A stretch of DNA of 64,000 nucleotides from Paenibacillus tundrae. Its GTDB lineage: Bacteria; Bacillota; Bacilli; Paenibacillales; Paenibacillaceae. Shown here piece after piece: positions 36,483-45,293 of the stretch. Position 1 is the first letter of the stretch. The number at the start of each line of letters is the position of its first letter. The stretch covers positions 6,470,617 through 6,534,616 of the forward strand of contig NZ_CP145605.1 in the NCBI RefSeq assembly GCF_036884255.1. The letters are read 5' to 3'. The notes beneath the pieces were generated by a model. The model had not been told where the DNA came from. It was given only the letters and a program-made list of their open reading frames with translations, and did no database searches. The position numbers and the translations under genes were made by a program.

Positions 36483-37388
36483 TTAACCTCTTCTTTGTCT
36501 TGCATCAGTCGCACGCTTCAGAGCTTGTCCGACATTATTTATACTCAACATCAATACTAAGATTAGTAGTGATGCAGGTAGCCATATCCACCATCTAAAT
36601 TCCAAGGTTTGCGGATTACGAGCATAGCTTACGAGTGTTCCAAGACTAGGTGTGCTTTCAGGGAAACCAAACCCTAGGAAAGACAACCCTGATTCGAGGC
36701 CAATGTTGGCAGCGAGGTTCAACGTCATCGTTACGATGATAATCGAACTCAGATTGGGAAGTACCTGTGAGAAGATAATCTTCAGATGGGATGATCCCAA
36801 TGTTTTTGACGCTTTTACATATTCTAGTTCACGCTCCTGTAATGCCTTGGATCGGATCAACCTAGCAATCCCCATCCATAGGAAAGCAGTCATGATTAGC
36901 GAGAACGAAATAATATTATATTTGGGTACTGCTGTAACAAACGCGATAACGATCATCATAAAGGGAAGAACCATGAAGAAATCGACAATACGCATGAAAA
37001 TATTATCAACTAATCCTCCGAAGTAACCGGATAGAATACCAACCACGATTCCCAAGAAACCTGTCATTAGCGTAACCAGGATAGCAATCGTTAGTGAGTT
37101 ACGTGTACCGATGATTAGTTGTCCGAATACATCACGACCGCCGTAGTCAGTCCCAAGCCAATATTGCGCAGAAGGCGGCTCATACAAGGCGAACAAATCT
37201 ACCTTTACGATTTCGTCTTGATCCAAGAGCAGTGCTGTTCCATATACCAGTAATAAGACGACTCCCAAAAATATGAGCGAGATTAATGCGATCTTATCTC
37301 GGACAATTTCCCTCCACAATATGTTTAGGCTGGAGGGGCTTTTATCAATCTTCTGTGAAGTTATAACGACATCATTGGCCTTGCTCAT
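36483..37388 (-). CDS. oppC: Oligopeptide ABC transporter permease OppC
   Basis: A 301-residue inner-membrane permease with six helices and the N-terminal OppC/DppC-type soluble segment. The cytoplasmic coupling motif 'RSKALQERELEYVKASKTLGSSHLKIIFSQVLP' (about 186-218) contacts the ATPases. The start is set at the ATG at 37388 because GGGGTG lies six bases upstream, rather than the in-frame GTG at 37397. It follows oppB by 27 bases. Confidence 0.93.
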   Translation of the reverse strand: MSKANDVVITSQKIDKSPSSLNILWREIVRDKIALISLIFLGVVLLLVYGTALLLDQDEIVKVDLFALYEPPSAQYWLGTDYGGRDVFGQLIIGTRNSLTIAILVTLMTGFLGIVVGILSGYFGGLVDNIFMRIVDFFMVLPFMMIVIAFVTAVPKYNIISFSLIMTAFLWMGIARLIRSKALQERELEYVKASKTLGSSHLKIIFSQVLPNLSSIIIVTMTLNLAANIGLESGLSFLGFGFPESTPSLGTLVSYARNPQTLEFRWWIWLPASLLILVLMLSINNVGQALKRATDARQRRG

Positions 37389-37415
37389 CTTATTCACCCC
37401 GAAATCTTCAAGTTC

Positions 37416-38387
37416 TTACTTAATCCGAATACGCGGATCTACCAATCCCAGAATAATGTCAGACAACAATGATCCTAGAATTGTAGCTATACCAAATAGT
37501 AGGACAAGCGCTGTTACAACACTGAAATCTCGAAGAGAGATTGAGGTCAGGAACAACTGCCCCATGCCCGGATAACTGAATATACTCTCAATGAAAATCG
37601 TTCCTCCGATAAGTCCCGTAATCTCATAACCGAAGAATGCGGCGATCGGCAATAGAGAGTTTCTCAAAATATGTCTGTTGTACACTCGTGATTCCGAGGC
37701 ACCCTTGGCTCTAGCAGTAAGAACAAATTCTTTATGCTTGATATCAATAATTTCACTACGCAAGTACTGAACAGTTGATACCGTAGTAATCAATGCCATA
37801 GATAATGCCGGTAATAACAAATGATAGAACTTACTAGCAATGTACTCGAATGTTCCTGGTGTAAGTCCAGGTGCTACGCTGCCTCCCGTCGGGAATAAGC
37901 CAAAGTGAAAACCAAAAATCCACAACATAACGAGTGCAAAAATAAATAGAGGTGCTGCAAAGCCTAGATAGGTATAACCCGTGATTAATCGGTCAGACCA
38001 TGTATCATTGTAACGACCACTGATAATACCAAGTGGAATCGCAATTAAATACGTGAATACAAGTGTTGCAAAAGCGAGCCAGAATGTATTCGCTATACGT
38101 TGACCAATGAGATCCATAACCGGCATTTTAAATCGGAAGGATTGTCCAAAATCACCTTGTGCAGCATTTCTGATCCAGTCCCAATACTGCACATACCATG
38201 GATTATTAAGTCCAAGTCGTTCCCGCTGTTCATCCAGAGCTTTAGGATCAATGCTTGGATCAAGCAAACCGGTTAATGCATCCCCTGGCATCGCCTTGGC
38301 CATCAAGAAGACCAAAAGACTGAGCAAAAAGATCTGAGGGATCATAATCATGATTCTTCGTACTATTATTTTCCACATGGTCTTCAA
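37416..38387 (-). CDS. oppB: Oligopeptide ABC transporter permease OppB
   Basis: A 323-residue permease with six membrane helices. It opens with the family's 'RRIMIMIPQIFLLSLLVFLMAKAMPGDAL' and carries the coupling motif 'RSEIIDIKHKEFVLTARAKGASESRVYNRHILRN'. Together with OppC it forms the channel. Its start overlaps the oppF stop by four bases, so translation is coupled. Confidence 0.93.
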   Translation of the reverse strand: MKTMWKIIVRRIMIMIPQIFLLSLLVFLMAKAMPGDALTGLLDPSIDPKALDEQRERLGLNNPWYVQYWDWIRNAAQGDFGQSFRFKMPVMDLIGQRIANTFWLAFATLVFTYLIAIPLGIISGRYNDTWSDRLITGYTYLGFAAPLFIFALVMLWIFGFHFGLFPTGGSVAPGLTPGTFEYIASKFYHLLLPALSMALITTVSTVQYLRSEIIDIKHKEFVLTARAKGASESRVYNRHILRNSLLPIAAFFGYEITGLIGGTIFIESIFSYPGMGQLFLTSISLRDFSVVTALVLLFGIATILGSLLSDIILGLVDPRIRIK

Positions 38388-39316
38388 CCTTTCTGAGGTA
38401 GAGCTACTCGGTGAGTATTAGAAATGGATTGGAGCGAGTATGCAAGCCCTTCCTCATCAAAGAAGTTTCGATATGAATTCTCGTACTCTGACTTGACCAT
38501 TTTACGAAAGGCAACCATTTCCTCTCGTTTGCTTGGATCCATATCCGGAATAGCTGCAATAAGACGTTTGGTATAGATATGCTGTGGATTCTCAAAAATA
38601 TCATCTGTTGTTCCCTGCTCCACATATCGACCTTTATACATAATCCCAATCTGATCACACATATGCCTTATGATCCCGAGATCATGGCTAATGAACAGAT
38701 AGGTCAAATTCAATTCCTTTTGAATATCCTGCATGAAGTTTAACACCTGGGCTTGTACTGAAACGTCCAGTGCCGATACAGGTTCATCTGCAATAATTAG
38801 TTTTGGCTTCAAGGCAATTGCCCGCGCAATCCCGATCCGCTGACGTTGACCACCCGAGAATTCATGTGGATATTTGTAGATGGATTCAGGACTAAGCCCG
38901 ACCTTTTCTAGTAATTCTCTTACTTGTTTTTTCTCTTCCGTAGCCGTAAGTCGCTCGTAGTTACGGAGTGGCTCGGCAATGATATCAATAACCCGCTTCT
39001 TCGGATTAAGTGAAGAATACGGATCTTGGAAAATCATTTGCACATCGCGTTGAAGCTGCCGATCTTTGCGACGCTCTGTGGCTAGATTTTTGCCATTAAA
39101 CATGACCTTGCCCGCTGTTACGTGATTCAGACCGATAATAGCTCTTCCCGTCGTCGTTTTACCAGAACCAGATTCCCCGACAAGTCCATAGGTTTGCCCT
39201 TGTTCGATGGAGAAGCTAACATCATCAACTGCTTTGATACTTCCAATCTCGCGCTTGAGCAAGCCGCCACGAATCGGAAAATGTATTTTGAGTCCTTCTA
39301 CTTCTAGTAATGCCAT
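38384..39316 (-). CDS. oppF: Oligopeptide ABC transporter ATPase OppF
   Basis: A 310-residue ATPase that powers import with OppD. Walker A 'GESGSGKTTTGRA' (about 47-59), signature 'FSGGQRQRIGIARAIALKPKLIIADEPVSALDVSVQ' covering the ABC signature and Walker B, and the H-loop 'YLFISHDLG' are intact. The oligopeptide-specific C-terminal extension is present but lacks the Cys cluster seen in OppD. It starts 14 bases after oppD. Confidence 0.94.
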   Translation of the reverse strand: MALLEVEGLKIHFPIRGGLLKREIGSIKAVDDVSFSIEQGQTYGLVGESGSGKTTTGRAIIGLNHVTAGKVMFNGKNLATERRKDRQLQRDVQMIFQDPYSSLNPKKRVIDIIAEPLRNYERLTATEEKKQVRELLEKVGLSPESIYKYPHEFSGGQRQRIGIARAIALKPKLIIADEPVSALDVSVQAQVLNFMQDIQKELNLTYLFISHDLGIIRHMCDQIGIMYKGRYVEQGTTDDIFENPQHIYTKRLIAAIPDMDPSKREEMVAFRKMVKSEYENSYRNFFDEEGLAYSLQSISNTHRVALPQKG

Positions 39317-39330
39317 TATGTTGTTCCTCC

Positions 39331-40326
39331 TCAGCTTTGATCAGGGAAATGAAAGTGCTGGTAACAGGTGCATCTTACAAAGTGACCTGGTGCAATTTCA
39401 TGCATCTGTGGGTTCTCTTCATGAGCCGAATCATCAATCCATGGAATTCGAGCCTTGAATCGGCACCCTTGGCGAGGAAGGTTTTTAAGTGAAGGAACGA
39501 TGCCTTGAATGACATGTAGCTTCGACTTCTCATCTGTATCTGTAATCGTAGGAATAGAGTTTAAAAGTGAACGTGTATATGGATGTTTCGCATTGCTCAT
39601 CAACGTATAGATATCTGCAATCTCAACAATCTCACCTGCATACATTACTGCAACCCGGTCAGCCATTTCAGCTACTACACCGAGGTCATGAGTAATTAGG
39701 ATGATGCCTGCATTGATCTCATTCTTCAGATCGCGAATAAGTTCTAGGATTTGTAGTTGAATAGTAACGTCCAGTGCGGTAGTTGGCTCATCGGCGATCA
39801 ACAGTTCAGGTTTATTAGCAATCGCAATGGCGATAACAACTCTCTGTCTCATACCGCCTGATAATTCGTGAGGGTACTGCTTATAAATATGCTCAGGTCG
39901 TGGAATTCCGACTTGGTTAAGCAGATCGATAACTTTCACTTTCTTATCTTTGGAAGAAAGCTTAGGTTGATGCAGCGTCAGGATCTCTTCGATCTGTTCG
40001 CCGATAATCATTAGAGGATTTAGTGCTGATAATGGGTCCTGAAATATCATACCCATCTCATTACCACGAAGTTTGTTTAATTTGTTAGGAGATATATTAG
40101 CTATATCCTGCCCTTTATACAAAATTTGACCTTCAATTTTTGCTTTGTTGTGCAAACCCATAAGTGAGAAGGCAAATGCACTTTTTCCCGATCCGGACTC
40201 TCCCACAATGGCTAACACTTCGTTTTTCTTAACGGTAAGGTTAACGTGGTCAACTGCTGCATAATAGTCATCTTCAATTCTGAAAGATGTAGTTAGATTT
40301 CTGACTTCCAATAGGTCTGTATTCAA
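39331..40326 (-). CDS. oppD: Oligopeptide ABC transporter ATPase OppD
   Basis: A 331-residue ATPase, first gene of the oppDFBCA operon. Walker A is 'GESGSGKSAFAFSL', the signature 'LSGGMRQRVVIAIAIANKPELLIADEPTTALDVTIQ', H-loop 'LITHDLG'. The C-terminal region holds the Cys motif typical of OppD/OppF ('RQGCRFKARIPW' and 'HFVRCTCY'), which binds a metal or iron-sulfur cluster in some relatives. I prefer a TTG start at 40326 (MNTDLLEVRNL), with AGGGTGAT just upstream; the in-frame ATG at 40383 has no ribosome binding site. Confidence 0.9.
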   Translation of the reverse strand: MNTDLLEVRNLTTSFRIEDDYYAAVDHVNLTVKKNEVLAIVGESGSGKSAFAFSLMGLHNKAKIEGQILYKGQDIANISPNKLNKLRGNEMGMIFQDPLSALNPLMIIGEQIEEILTLHQPKLSSKDKKVKVIDLLNQVGIPRPEHIYKQYPHELSGGMRQRVVIAIAIANKPELLIADEPTTALDVTIQLQILELIRDLKNEINAGIILITHDLGVVAEMADRVAVMYAGEIVEIADIYTLMSNAKHPYTRSLLNSIPTITDTDEKSKLHVIQGIVPSLKNLPRQGCRFKARIPWIDDSAHEENPQMHEIAPGHFVRCTCYQHFHFPDQS

Positions 40327-40477
40327 ATCAATCACCCTAACCCCAAAATTTCCGTAGAATGTTTCATCAATAGATGATTGCATCCACTGTATATTTCCAT
40401 GTTTTTGAAGACAACGAACAAATTTTTATACAAAATGCGAATTCAGCAAATGAATTAAATTTTTGTATTTCAATTTA

Positions 40478-40520
40478 GACCATTGGTCAATTAATGTTGA
40501 GCATTCCTACCGGGATTATA
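40478..40520 (-). promoter_or_regulatory. opp promoter region with palindrome
   Basis: Reading leftward, TATAAT lies at 40520-40515 and a GACCAATGGTC palindrome at 40488-40478, between this -10 box and oppD. The palindrome is placed where a repressor would block elongation. No clear -35 box is seen. The rest of the 737-bp gap to the next gene is AT-rich with a perfect-looking ribosome site near 40665-40675 on the plus strand that leads only to 14 codons. Confidence 0.4.
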
Positions 40521-40994
40521 TAGCAAAATAATTAATGTAATCATACGTGTAAATTTAGGTGACGTCAATGCTTATTTTGAGATTTTTGGAATAAATGTTT
40601 TTTATACTACAGTTTTGGGTATTTGCTATGCTAAAAAGGTAAATATTAAGGAGTTTAGAGCATTAGAGGAGGGAGACGTTTGGAAGTTTTACATCAGATA
40701 GAGTTTGGACAATCTAAAACATGACATTAACATTACATATATTATATACATCCGTGTAATATATGGTCAGTATCATTTCATGTATTAAACTTATATGTTA
40801 ACTTTATGATACGTGTGGTTAGTAACTGACGTTTAAAAGTAAACGCATACTTACAAACAAATATATACAAATATGATATGGGCTACCCTTTTATCGAATC
40901 AACGGTTTATTTCTAGTTATTATAGTATAAATTTTTTTATTTACTGCTGTAAAGGACTAATTGTCATCTTTTATCATTTTTTTTACAAAACAAT

Positions 40995-41023
40995 GAAAAA
41001 AGCCCTGCAAAATGCAGGACTTT
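40995..41023 (-). terminator. Terminator after the M15 peptidase gene
   Basis: Reading leftward, AAAGTCCTGCA and TGCAGGGCTTT form a stem with a short TTT loop, then TTTTT. Confidence 0.93.
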
Positions 41024-41063
41024 ACTAATAATCATACGTATTATTGCATATTAATAATATTAA

Positions 41064-41654
41064 TTATGGTTTGTCAGGCGGTCGTTTACCCCGCTTTAAC
41101 TCATTAATGCTTAAACCAAAATCCATTTGTAAATGAGGGTAGTCGGGAAAGTTAGCCCAATCCCCTCCCCAAGTGAATCCGAGGTCTTTTGCAATTGTAA
41201 CAACCTCCATCCAATCAGGCTCACCATTACCGTTATCGTCACGCTCCATATCCCATACAATCTCCCCCTGGGGTGTACGAAGGGCAAAATCAATAGCTAA
41301 TCCATAGTTGTGATAAGATTCTCCGCCTCTGGCATTGGTGACAATGTTCCCTGTACTTGAACGTCCTTGATCGAACAATGCATCCTGTTCCTCGATACTT
41401 CGATAACCATGAGTTATGACAACATCTATGCCGCGCCTGGCTGCTTTTCGAACCAACAGCTCCTCACTCTCAGCTACAAGGGGATGTAGGCCTGTAATGG
41501 GAATGACATCTTGCCGACTCCCCGGCCATATTTCATATACATCATCTTTCTGCTGAAGCCATATATATACAACGACAAGGAGCAAAGTAGCGATAAGCCA
41601 GAATCGAAAACTTCCTTTCCGCTTTTGCTGTTTTTTACGTTTTGATTTGTTCAT
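41064..41654 (-). CDS. M15 family L-Ala-D-Glu-type endopeptidase (CwlK/VanY-like)
   Basis: A 196-residue membrane-anchored peptidase. A basic tail and one helix (about 17-33) precede the M15 domain. Zinc ligands are His115 and Asp122 in 'SYHNYGLAIDF' and His174 in 'DYPHLQM'; the 'WGGDWANFPDYPH' segment is typical of CwlK and phage endolysin L-alanyl-D-glutamate endopeptidases. Between them is 'DDNGNGEPD' at residues 139-147, which looks like a calcium-binding loop. It would cut wall stem peptides. It has its own terminator and a spacer of 247 bp before rpsR. Confidence 0.87.
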   Translation of the reverse strand: MNKSKRKKQQKRKGSFRFWLIATLLLVVVYIWLQQKDDVYEIWPGSRQDVIPITGLHPLVAESEELLVRKAARRGIDVVITHGYRSIEEQDALFDQGRSSTGNIVTNARGGESYHNYGLAIDFALRTPQGEIVWDMERDDNGNGEPDWMEVVTIAKDLGFTWGGDWANFPDYPHLQMDFGLSINELKRGKRPPDKP

Positions 41655-41849
41655 TATAATCTCCTGATGTGTTGAACTTTAATATAGCCATCTTAACTCA
41701 GCCTATACCTTATATCATAACATCGGACTTTCCTAATGCACAATTTAGTGGAAATCTATACGTAAGCACAGTTCTTGCTGGAGGTTTGTTTATCTAATCA
41801 GTAAAAGCTTGATTGTTTCATTGCATCTAGTACGTAACTAATGAATATG

Positions 41850-41881
41850 CAAAAAAGCAGTCGGCTTATAGCCGGCTGCTT
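41850..41881 (-). terminator. Terminator after rpsR
   Basis: Reading leftward, AAGCAGCCGGCT and AGCCGACTGCTT form a stem with an ATA loop, then TTTT. It ends the rpsF-ssb-rpsR operon. Confidence 0.95.
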
Positions 41882-41901
41882 GTTATCCATGCTGAGTAAG
41901 A

Positions 41902-42174
41902 CTACTCAGTAGTGTATGGCAATAATGCGATTTGACGGGAGCGTTTAATTGCAATCGTCAAAGCACGTTGATATTTAGCGCTAGTACCTGTTACACGGCG
42001 TGGCAAAATTTTTCCACGTTCGCTGATAAATTTACGAAGCAAGTCCGTATCTTTATAATCGATGTGAGTAATTTTGTTTGCTGTGAAGAAGCACACTTTA
42101 CGACGTTTGTTACGACCGCCACGACGTGCTGGTCTTTTATCGTTGTCTCCGCCTTCTCTTTGCTTGAAGCCCAT
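41902..42174 (-). CDS. rpsR: Ribosomal protein S18
   Basis: A 90-residue small-subunit protein that pairs with S6 on 16S rRNA. The N-terminal part is basic ('RRGGRNKRRKVCFFT'), followed by the conserved 'DYKDTDLLRKFISERGKILPRRVTGTSAKYQRALTIAIKRSR'. Its single cysteine at residue 28 is the residue that can bind zinc in other S18 proteins when a partner Cys exists; here there is only one. It closes the rpsF-ssb-rpsR operon. Confidence 0.98.
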   Translation of the reverse strand: MGFKQREGGDNDKRPARRGGRNKRRKVCFFTANKITHIDYKDTDLLRKFISERGKILPRRVTGTSAKYQRALTIAIKRSRQIALLPYTTE

Positions 42175-42230
42175 GCTTTTCAGTCCTTTCCTATCGTGTA
42201 ACTAATATCTCCGTAGAGACTCGGTTCACG

Positions 42231-42713
42231 TTAAAATGGCAAATCATCATCCGATATATCAATCGGTTTTCCGTCATCGGAAAAAGGATCCTGATTGTTG
42301 CTACGCGAATTATTATTGTTCGCGCGCCCGCCGCCTCCATAAGAAGGCTCTTCACGCATTGGTTGCCCACCGCCGCCACCGTTATTATCACGGCTAGCTG
42401 ACTCCAAGAAACGGACGTTATCGGCAATGACTTCGGTCACGTATACACGTTTTCCTTCGTTATTCTCGTAGTTCCGTACTTGAATGCGTCCTTCGACTGC
42501 AGCTAGGCGTCCTTTGCGCAAATAATTTGCACAAGTCTCAGCAAGCTGTCTCCAGGTTACGACCGGAATGAAATCCGCTTCCCGCTCTCCCCCTTGGCTT
42601 GTAAACGGTCTGTCCACTGCCAAAGTAAATTGCGTAACTGCTACTCCTGCTGGAGTGTAACGCAACTCAGGATCCCGGGTTAACCGGCCGATCAGAATGA
42701 CACGGTTCAACAA
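42231..42713 (-). CDS. ssb: Single-stranded DNA-binding protein
   Basis: A 160-residue SSB. The OB fold starts 'MLNRVILIGRLTRDPELRYTP' and contains 'WRQLAETCANYLRKGRL'; a Gly/Asn-rich disordered tail follows, ending in the acidic tip 'DISDDDLPF', which binds replication and repair partners. The middle position between rpsF and rpsR is the standard Firmicutes arrangement. It serves the replication fork. Length fits the main ssbA type rather than a competence SsbB. Confidence 0.97.
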   Translation of the reverse strand: MLNRVILIGRLTRDPELRYTPAGVAVTQFTLAVDRPFTSQGGEREADFIPVVTWRQLAETCANYLRKGRLAAVEGRIQVRNYENNEGKRVYVTEVIADNVRFLESASRDNNGGGGGQPMREEPSYGGGGRANNNNSRSNNQDPFSDDGKPIDISDDDLPF

Positions 42714-42763
42714 TGTAATCCCCTCCTTCAGAGCGTATTGGTGCGTTGATCACGAGTTTTGTC

Positions 42764-43057
42764 TTAAGCAGACTTAACGTCGTTTGTAATGAGATAACGA
42801 ATTACTTCGTCAGAAATCTTCATGAGACGCTCAAGTTCAGTAACAACTGCTGGTTCAGCAGTGAAGTGTACCAAAACATAAACACCATCACGGAATTTCT
42901 TGATCTCATACGCAAGACGGCGTTTACCCATAACGTCGTGAGCTGTAACTTCACCACCGCCGTTGGAGATGATGCCTTGGAATTTATCGACTGTAGCTTG
43001 AACAACTTCTTGCTCAACGTCAGGACGAATAATGTACATCACTTCATATTTGCGCAT
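42764..43057 (-). CDS. rpsF: Ribosomal protein S6
   Basis: A 97-residue small-subunit protein, first gene of its operon. 'MRKYEVMYIIRPDVEQEV' opens a ferredoxin-like fold and 'DVMGKRRLAYEIKKFRDGVYVLVHF' follows. The ATG at 43057 has AAGGAGGTG upstream; an in-frame start at 43117 has no such site. In the leader just upstream, CTCAACCTAGATTGAG forms a hairpin, in the place where S6:S18 leader RNAs occur, though I could not see the conserved CCG motif. Confidence 0.97.
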   Translation of the reverse strand: MRKYEVMYIIRPDVEQEVVQATVDKFQGIISNGGGEVTAHDVMGKRRLAYEIKKFRDGVYVLVHFTAEPAVVTELERLMKISDEVIRYLITNDVKSA

Positions 43058-43261
43058 AATTTTCACCTCCTTATGGACTCTGGCCCTCAATCTAGGTTGA
43101 GAGCAAGGAACGAGCACAAACTCGAACTATATTAATATAACAAATACAGAACCATAATGCAAGCAAACGTTCCCTTTATATATAGCACATGATCACCCCT
43201 ACTATGGAGCACACTACAGAAGCTACAACGAAATACATTAGGCCAAGGAGGTTTTCATATC

Positions 43262-43456
43262 ATGGGCGAAAGAACTGAATTTGAACCAGGAGACAAGGCT
43301 CCAAATGATGGCGAGTACACCGAGGTCGGTGAGAAGAGCTTTCACACGGAAATCAATAATCCAAAGCGAGTAACGTTGCAAAAAGGTGAACCCTTCCCAG
43401 AGACAAGCAATCATAATCGTAAGTGGAAGAAGCTAACGAAAGCTCGTGTCCACTAA
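43262..43456 (+). CDS. YjzC-like small protein
   Basis: A 64-residue charged protein. 'FEPGDKAPNDGEYTEVGE' and 'NNPKRVTLQKGEPFPETSNHNRKW' match the YjzC family, whose function is unknown; it occurs in spore-formers. AAGGAGG lies nine bases before the ATG. It is one of few plus-strand genes here and reads into a region with a terminator at 43711. Confidence 0.8.
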   Translation: MGERTEFEPGDKAPNDGEYTEVGEKSFHTEINNPKRVTLQKGEPFPETSNHNRKWKKLTKARVH

Positions 43457-43529
43457 GTAAACTTTTTTTCAGCTCCACGTATATAAAACGAAATAAAGCA
43501 CATAATACAATCAGGCGGTACACGAGAGA

Positions 43530-43740
43530 GGTGTGGTTCCGTTGGACAACGAAGCCGAACATTCTTTGTTGGAAATGCATCACGTAATATAAGAAGCAAG
43601 TGGTTGTGTGTAAGACCCTGCGTCCTAAGCACGAGTATTGCTTCAGCAGTACGCCAAGGTTTCTGATCTTTACGCCAGATTGTTTCCTACTAACCGAATG
43701 TACCGCCGGATAAAGAGCCCTTAGGGGCTCTTTATTTTTG
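43530..43740 (+). ncRNA. Possible untranslated transcript or 3' UTR ending at a terminator
   Basis: Between the YjzC-like gene (stop at 43456) and tRNA-Ser lies about 280 bp with no supported gene, of higher GC than typical spacers. It ends in a strong plus-strand terminator at 43711-43740: AAAGAGCCC, TTA, GGGGCTCTTT, then ATTTTTG. A weak GAGAGGTG before a TTG opens only 16 codons (MDNEAEHSLLEMHHVI). It may be the long 3' end of the YjzC mRNA or a small RNA. The boundaries at the left are a guess. Confidence 0.35.
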
Positions 43741-43812
43741 CGTTTCACTGCCACTGAGGATGCTTCATTTCATGCCTTTACTTTTATCGTCTTATCAAAA
43801 AGAATGAGCAAA

Positions 43813-43842
43813 CAAAAAAGCCTTCCATATTAGGAAGGCTTT
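43813..43842 (-). terminator. Terminator after tRNA-Ser
   Basis: Reading leftward, AAAGCCTTCC and GGAAGGCTTT form a stem with a TAATAT loop, then TTTTG. It lies about 60 bases after the tRNA 3' end. Confidence 0.9.
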
Positions 43843-43903
43843 CTTCTTATATAACTCAACGCTTCATTGAGTAATCGAATGTTTTTATCATGTACAAGTG
43901 AAG

Positions 43904-43994
43904 TGGCGGAAAGGGTGGGATTCGAACCCACGCACGCTGTGACACGCCTAGCTGATTTCGAGTCAGCCCCCTTGGGCCTCTTGGGTACCTTTCC
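43904..43994 (-). tRNA. tRNA-Ser (anticodon CGA)
   Basis: A 91-nt class II tRNA reading leftward. The acceptor stem GGAAAGG pairs with CCTTTCC, followed by discriminator G and encoded CCA. The anticodon loop CTCGAAA gives CGA, which decodes UCG. A long variable arm (GCTAGGCGTGTCACAGCGT) is present as expected for serine, and the T loop is GGGTTCGAATCCC. All bases needed for the cloverleaf are present. Confidence 0.97.
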
Positions 43995-44138
43995 GCAGCA
44001 ATATTGATTATAGCATGATCATTTACAGAACGCAATACCTAGCCCTGCCTGCATGTAAACGCTATTTTAGGCATGATTTATTCTATTTCATATCCTTCAT
44101 TCTGCTTACGATTTACTCATGATTTACTTACGAACTGC

Positions 44139-44348
44139 TCATGATTCAGCTAGATCTTCTGCTGACCGCAGCACCTTTTTCATGTTTTTCTCAAACTTCG
44201 CTCTTGGAATAAGCACGCTGTGTTTACACCCTACACATTTGATACGGATATCCATTCCCATACGAATGATCTCCATCTCATTGCTTCCGCATGGGTGCTG
44301 TTTCTTCATCTGCACGATGTCCCCGAGCTGAAAAATTTTACGCTCCAC
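44139..44348 (-). CDS. DUF951 protein (YyzM-like)
   Basis: A 69-residue protein with a beta-rich fold. 'GDIVQMKKQHPCGSNEMEIIRMGMDIRIKCVGCKHSVLIPRAKFE' holds the DUF951 signature, including Cys of 'HPCG' and the 'CVGC' pair, likely a metal site. Function unknown, and it neighbours mscS-like genes near the origin in relatives. A GTG start at 44348 is chosen because AGGGGG lies nine bases upstream; an ATG nine codons earlier overlaps that site. It overlaps the end of mscS by about 11 bp. Confidence 0.85.
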   Translation of the reverse strand: MERKIFQLGDIVQMKKQHPCGSNEMEIIRMGMDIRIKCVGCKHSVLIPRAKFEKNMKKVLRSAEDLAES

Positions 44349-45279
44349 CTGTGCCATCCCCCTCATTCTGTTCTTGACCTGCTGCCTGCTCTAAGGCTGC
44401 TTGATTGCTCATCTCTTGATACTCCAGTGATTTCTTCACATCACTTTGAATCTGTCGTTCTACAGAAGATCTGGAGTTTGGCATACACTCTGCAACGATG
44501 CGAACAACGTACTCTGAGGTAGACATCGATTGAATGCCAAGTACATCTGGCACCTTCACAATGTTGAGATCACGATTCTCAATTCCCACCAGCGCTCGCT
44601 TTACCAAATGAACCGACTCATCCAAACTCAAATCAGCCTTCATTGGAATATCCACAACAGCAAGTGAATTGGACATCGAGAAGTTCGTTACACTGGCAAT
44701 GGTACCATTAGGTATGATGTGCACCTCACCTTGCCAACTGACCAACTTGGTTGTTCTGAGTCCGATAACCTCAACCGTTCCTTTATACGTGCCAGTCTGA
44801 ATGACATCTCCTACAGCAAATTGATCCTCTAGTATAATGAAGAAACCCGTAATTACATCTTTTACTAATCCCTGTGCTCCAAAACCGATTGCTAGTCCGA
44901 GTACACCCGCACTGGCAAGTAATGGCCCAACCTTTACATTAATCTCCGATAATACTAGCAGCACCATGATGAAGTTACACGTTATGGAGGTTGCGTTCTT
45001 CAGCAATTCACCTACCGTAACAAAACGACGAGGATTAACGCGAAGACGGCCTTCCTGCTTCTGCTTCATACTACGATCGATAATACGCGACACAATTTTA
45101 ATCACAATTCGAGTAGCAATGAATATAAGCAAGATCCTCAGGGAGCTGAATAAAATATTAAACCACATATCTGCATCAGCAACTTTGTTCCATAATTGAT
45201 CTGTCCAGCTTAGAGCATTTTCTATAACAGTAGGCTCATTCGAACCACCAGAAGCCGCCATATATTTAAACGACCACAT
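44338..45279 (-). CDS. MscS-family small-conductance mechanosensitive channel
   Basis: A 313-residue channel that opens under membrane tension in osmotic downshift. Three N-terminal membrane helices lie between about 30 and 145. The pore-lining helix motif 'GLAIGFGAQGLVKDVITGFFIILEDQFAVGDVI' (about 127-160) is the MscS signature, with a soluble cage domain after it. It belongs to the YkuT/YggB class without long extensions. Its neighbours, DUF951 and DUF3343 genes, are unrelated in sequence but conserved in position. Confidence 0.92.
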   Translation of the reverse strand: MWSFKYMAASGGSNEPTVIENALSWTDQLWNKVADADMWFNILFSSLRILLIFIATRIVIKIVSRIIDRSMKQKQEGRLRVNPRRFVTVGELLKNATSITCNFIMVLLVLSEINVKVGPLLASAGVLGLAIGFGAQGLVKDVITGFFIILEDQFAVGDVIQTGTYKGTVEVIGLRTTKLVSWQGEVHIIPNGTIASVTNFSMSNSLAVVDIPMKADLSLDESVHLVKRALVGIENRDLNIVKVPDVLGIQSMSTSEYVVRIVAECMPNSRSSVERQIQSDVKKSLEYQEMSNQAALEQAAGQEQNEGDGTGGA

Positions 45280-45293
45280 TCATCCTTCCCCCT

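Noticed and set aside
40675..40725. 14-codon frame after a strong ribosome binding site-like GGAGGGAG
   Set aside because: Too short to support; no operon or conserved partner, although the site is noted.
43353..43754. 133-residue frame on the minus strand
   Set aside because: Runs antisense to the YjzC-like gene, no good start and unusual composition.
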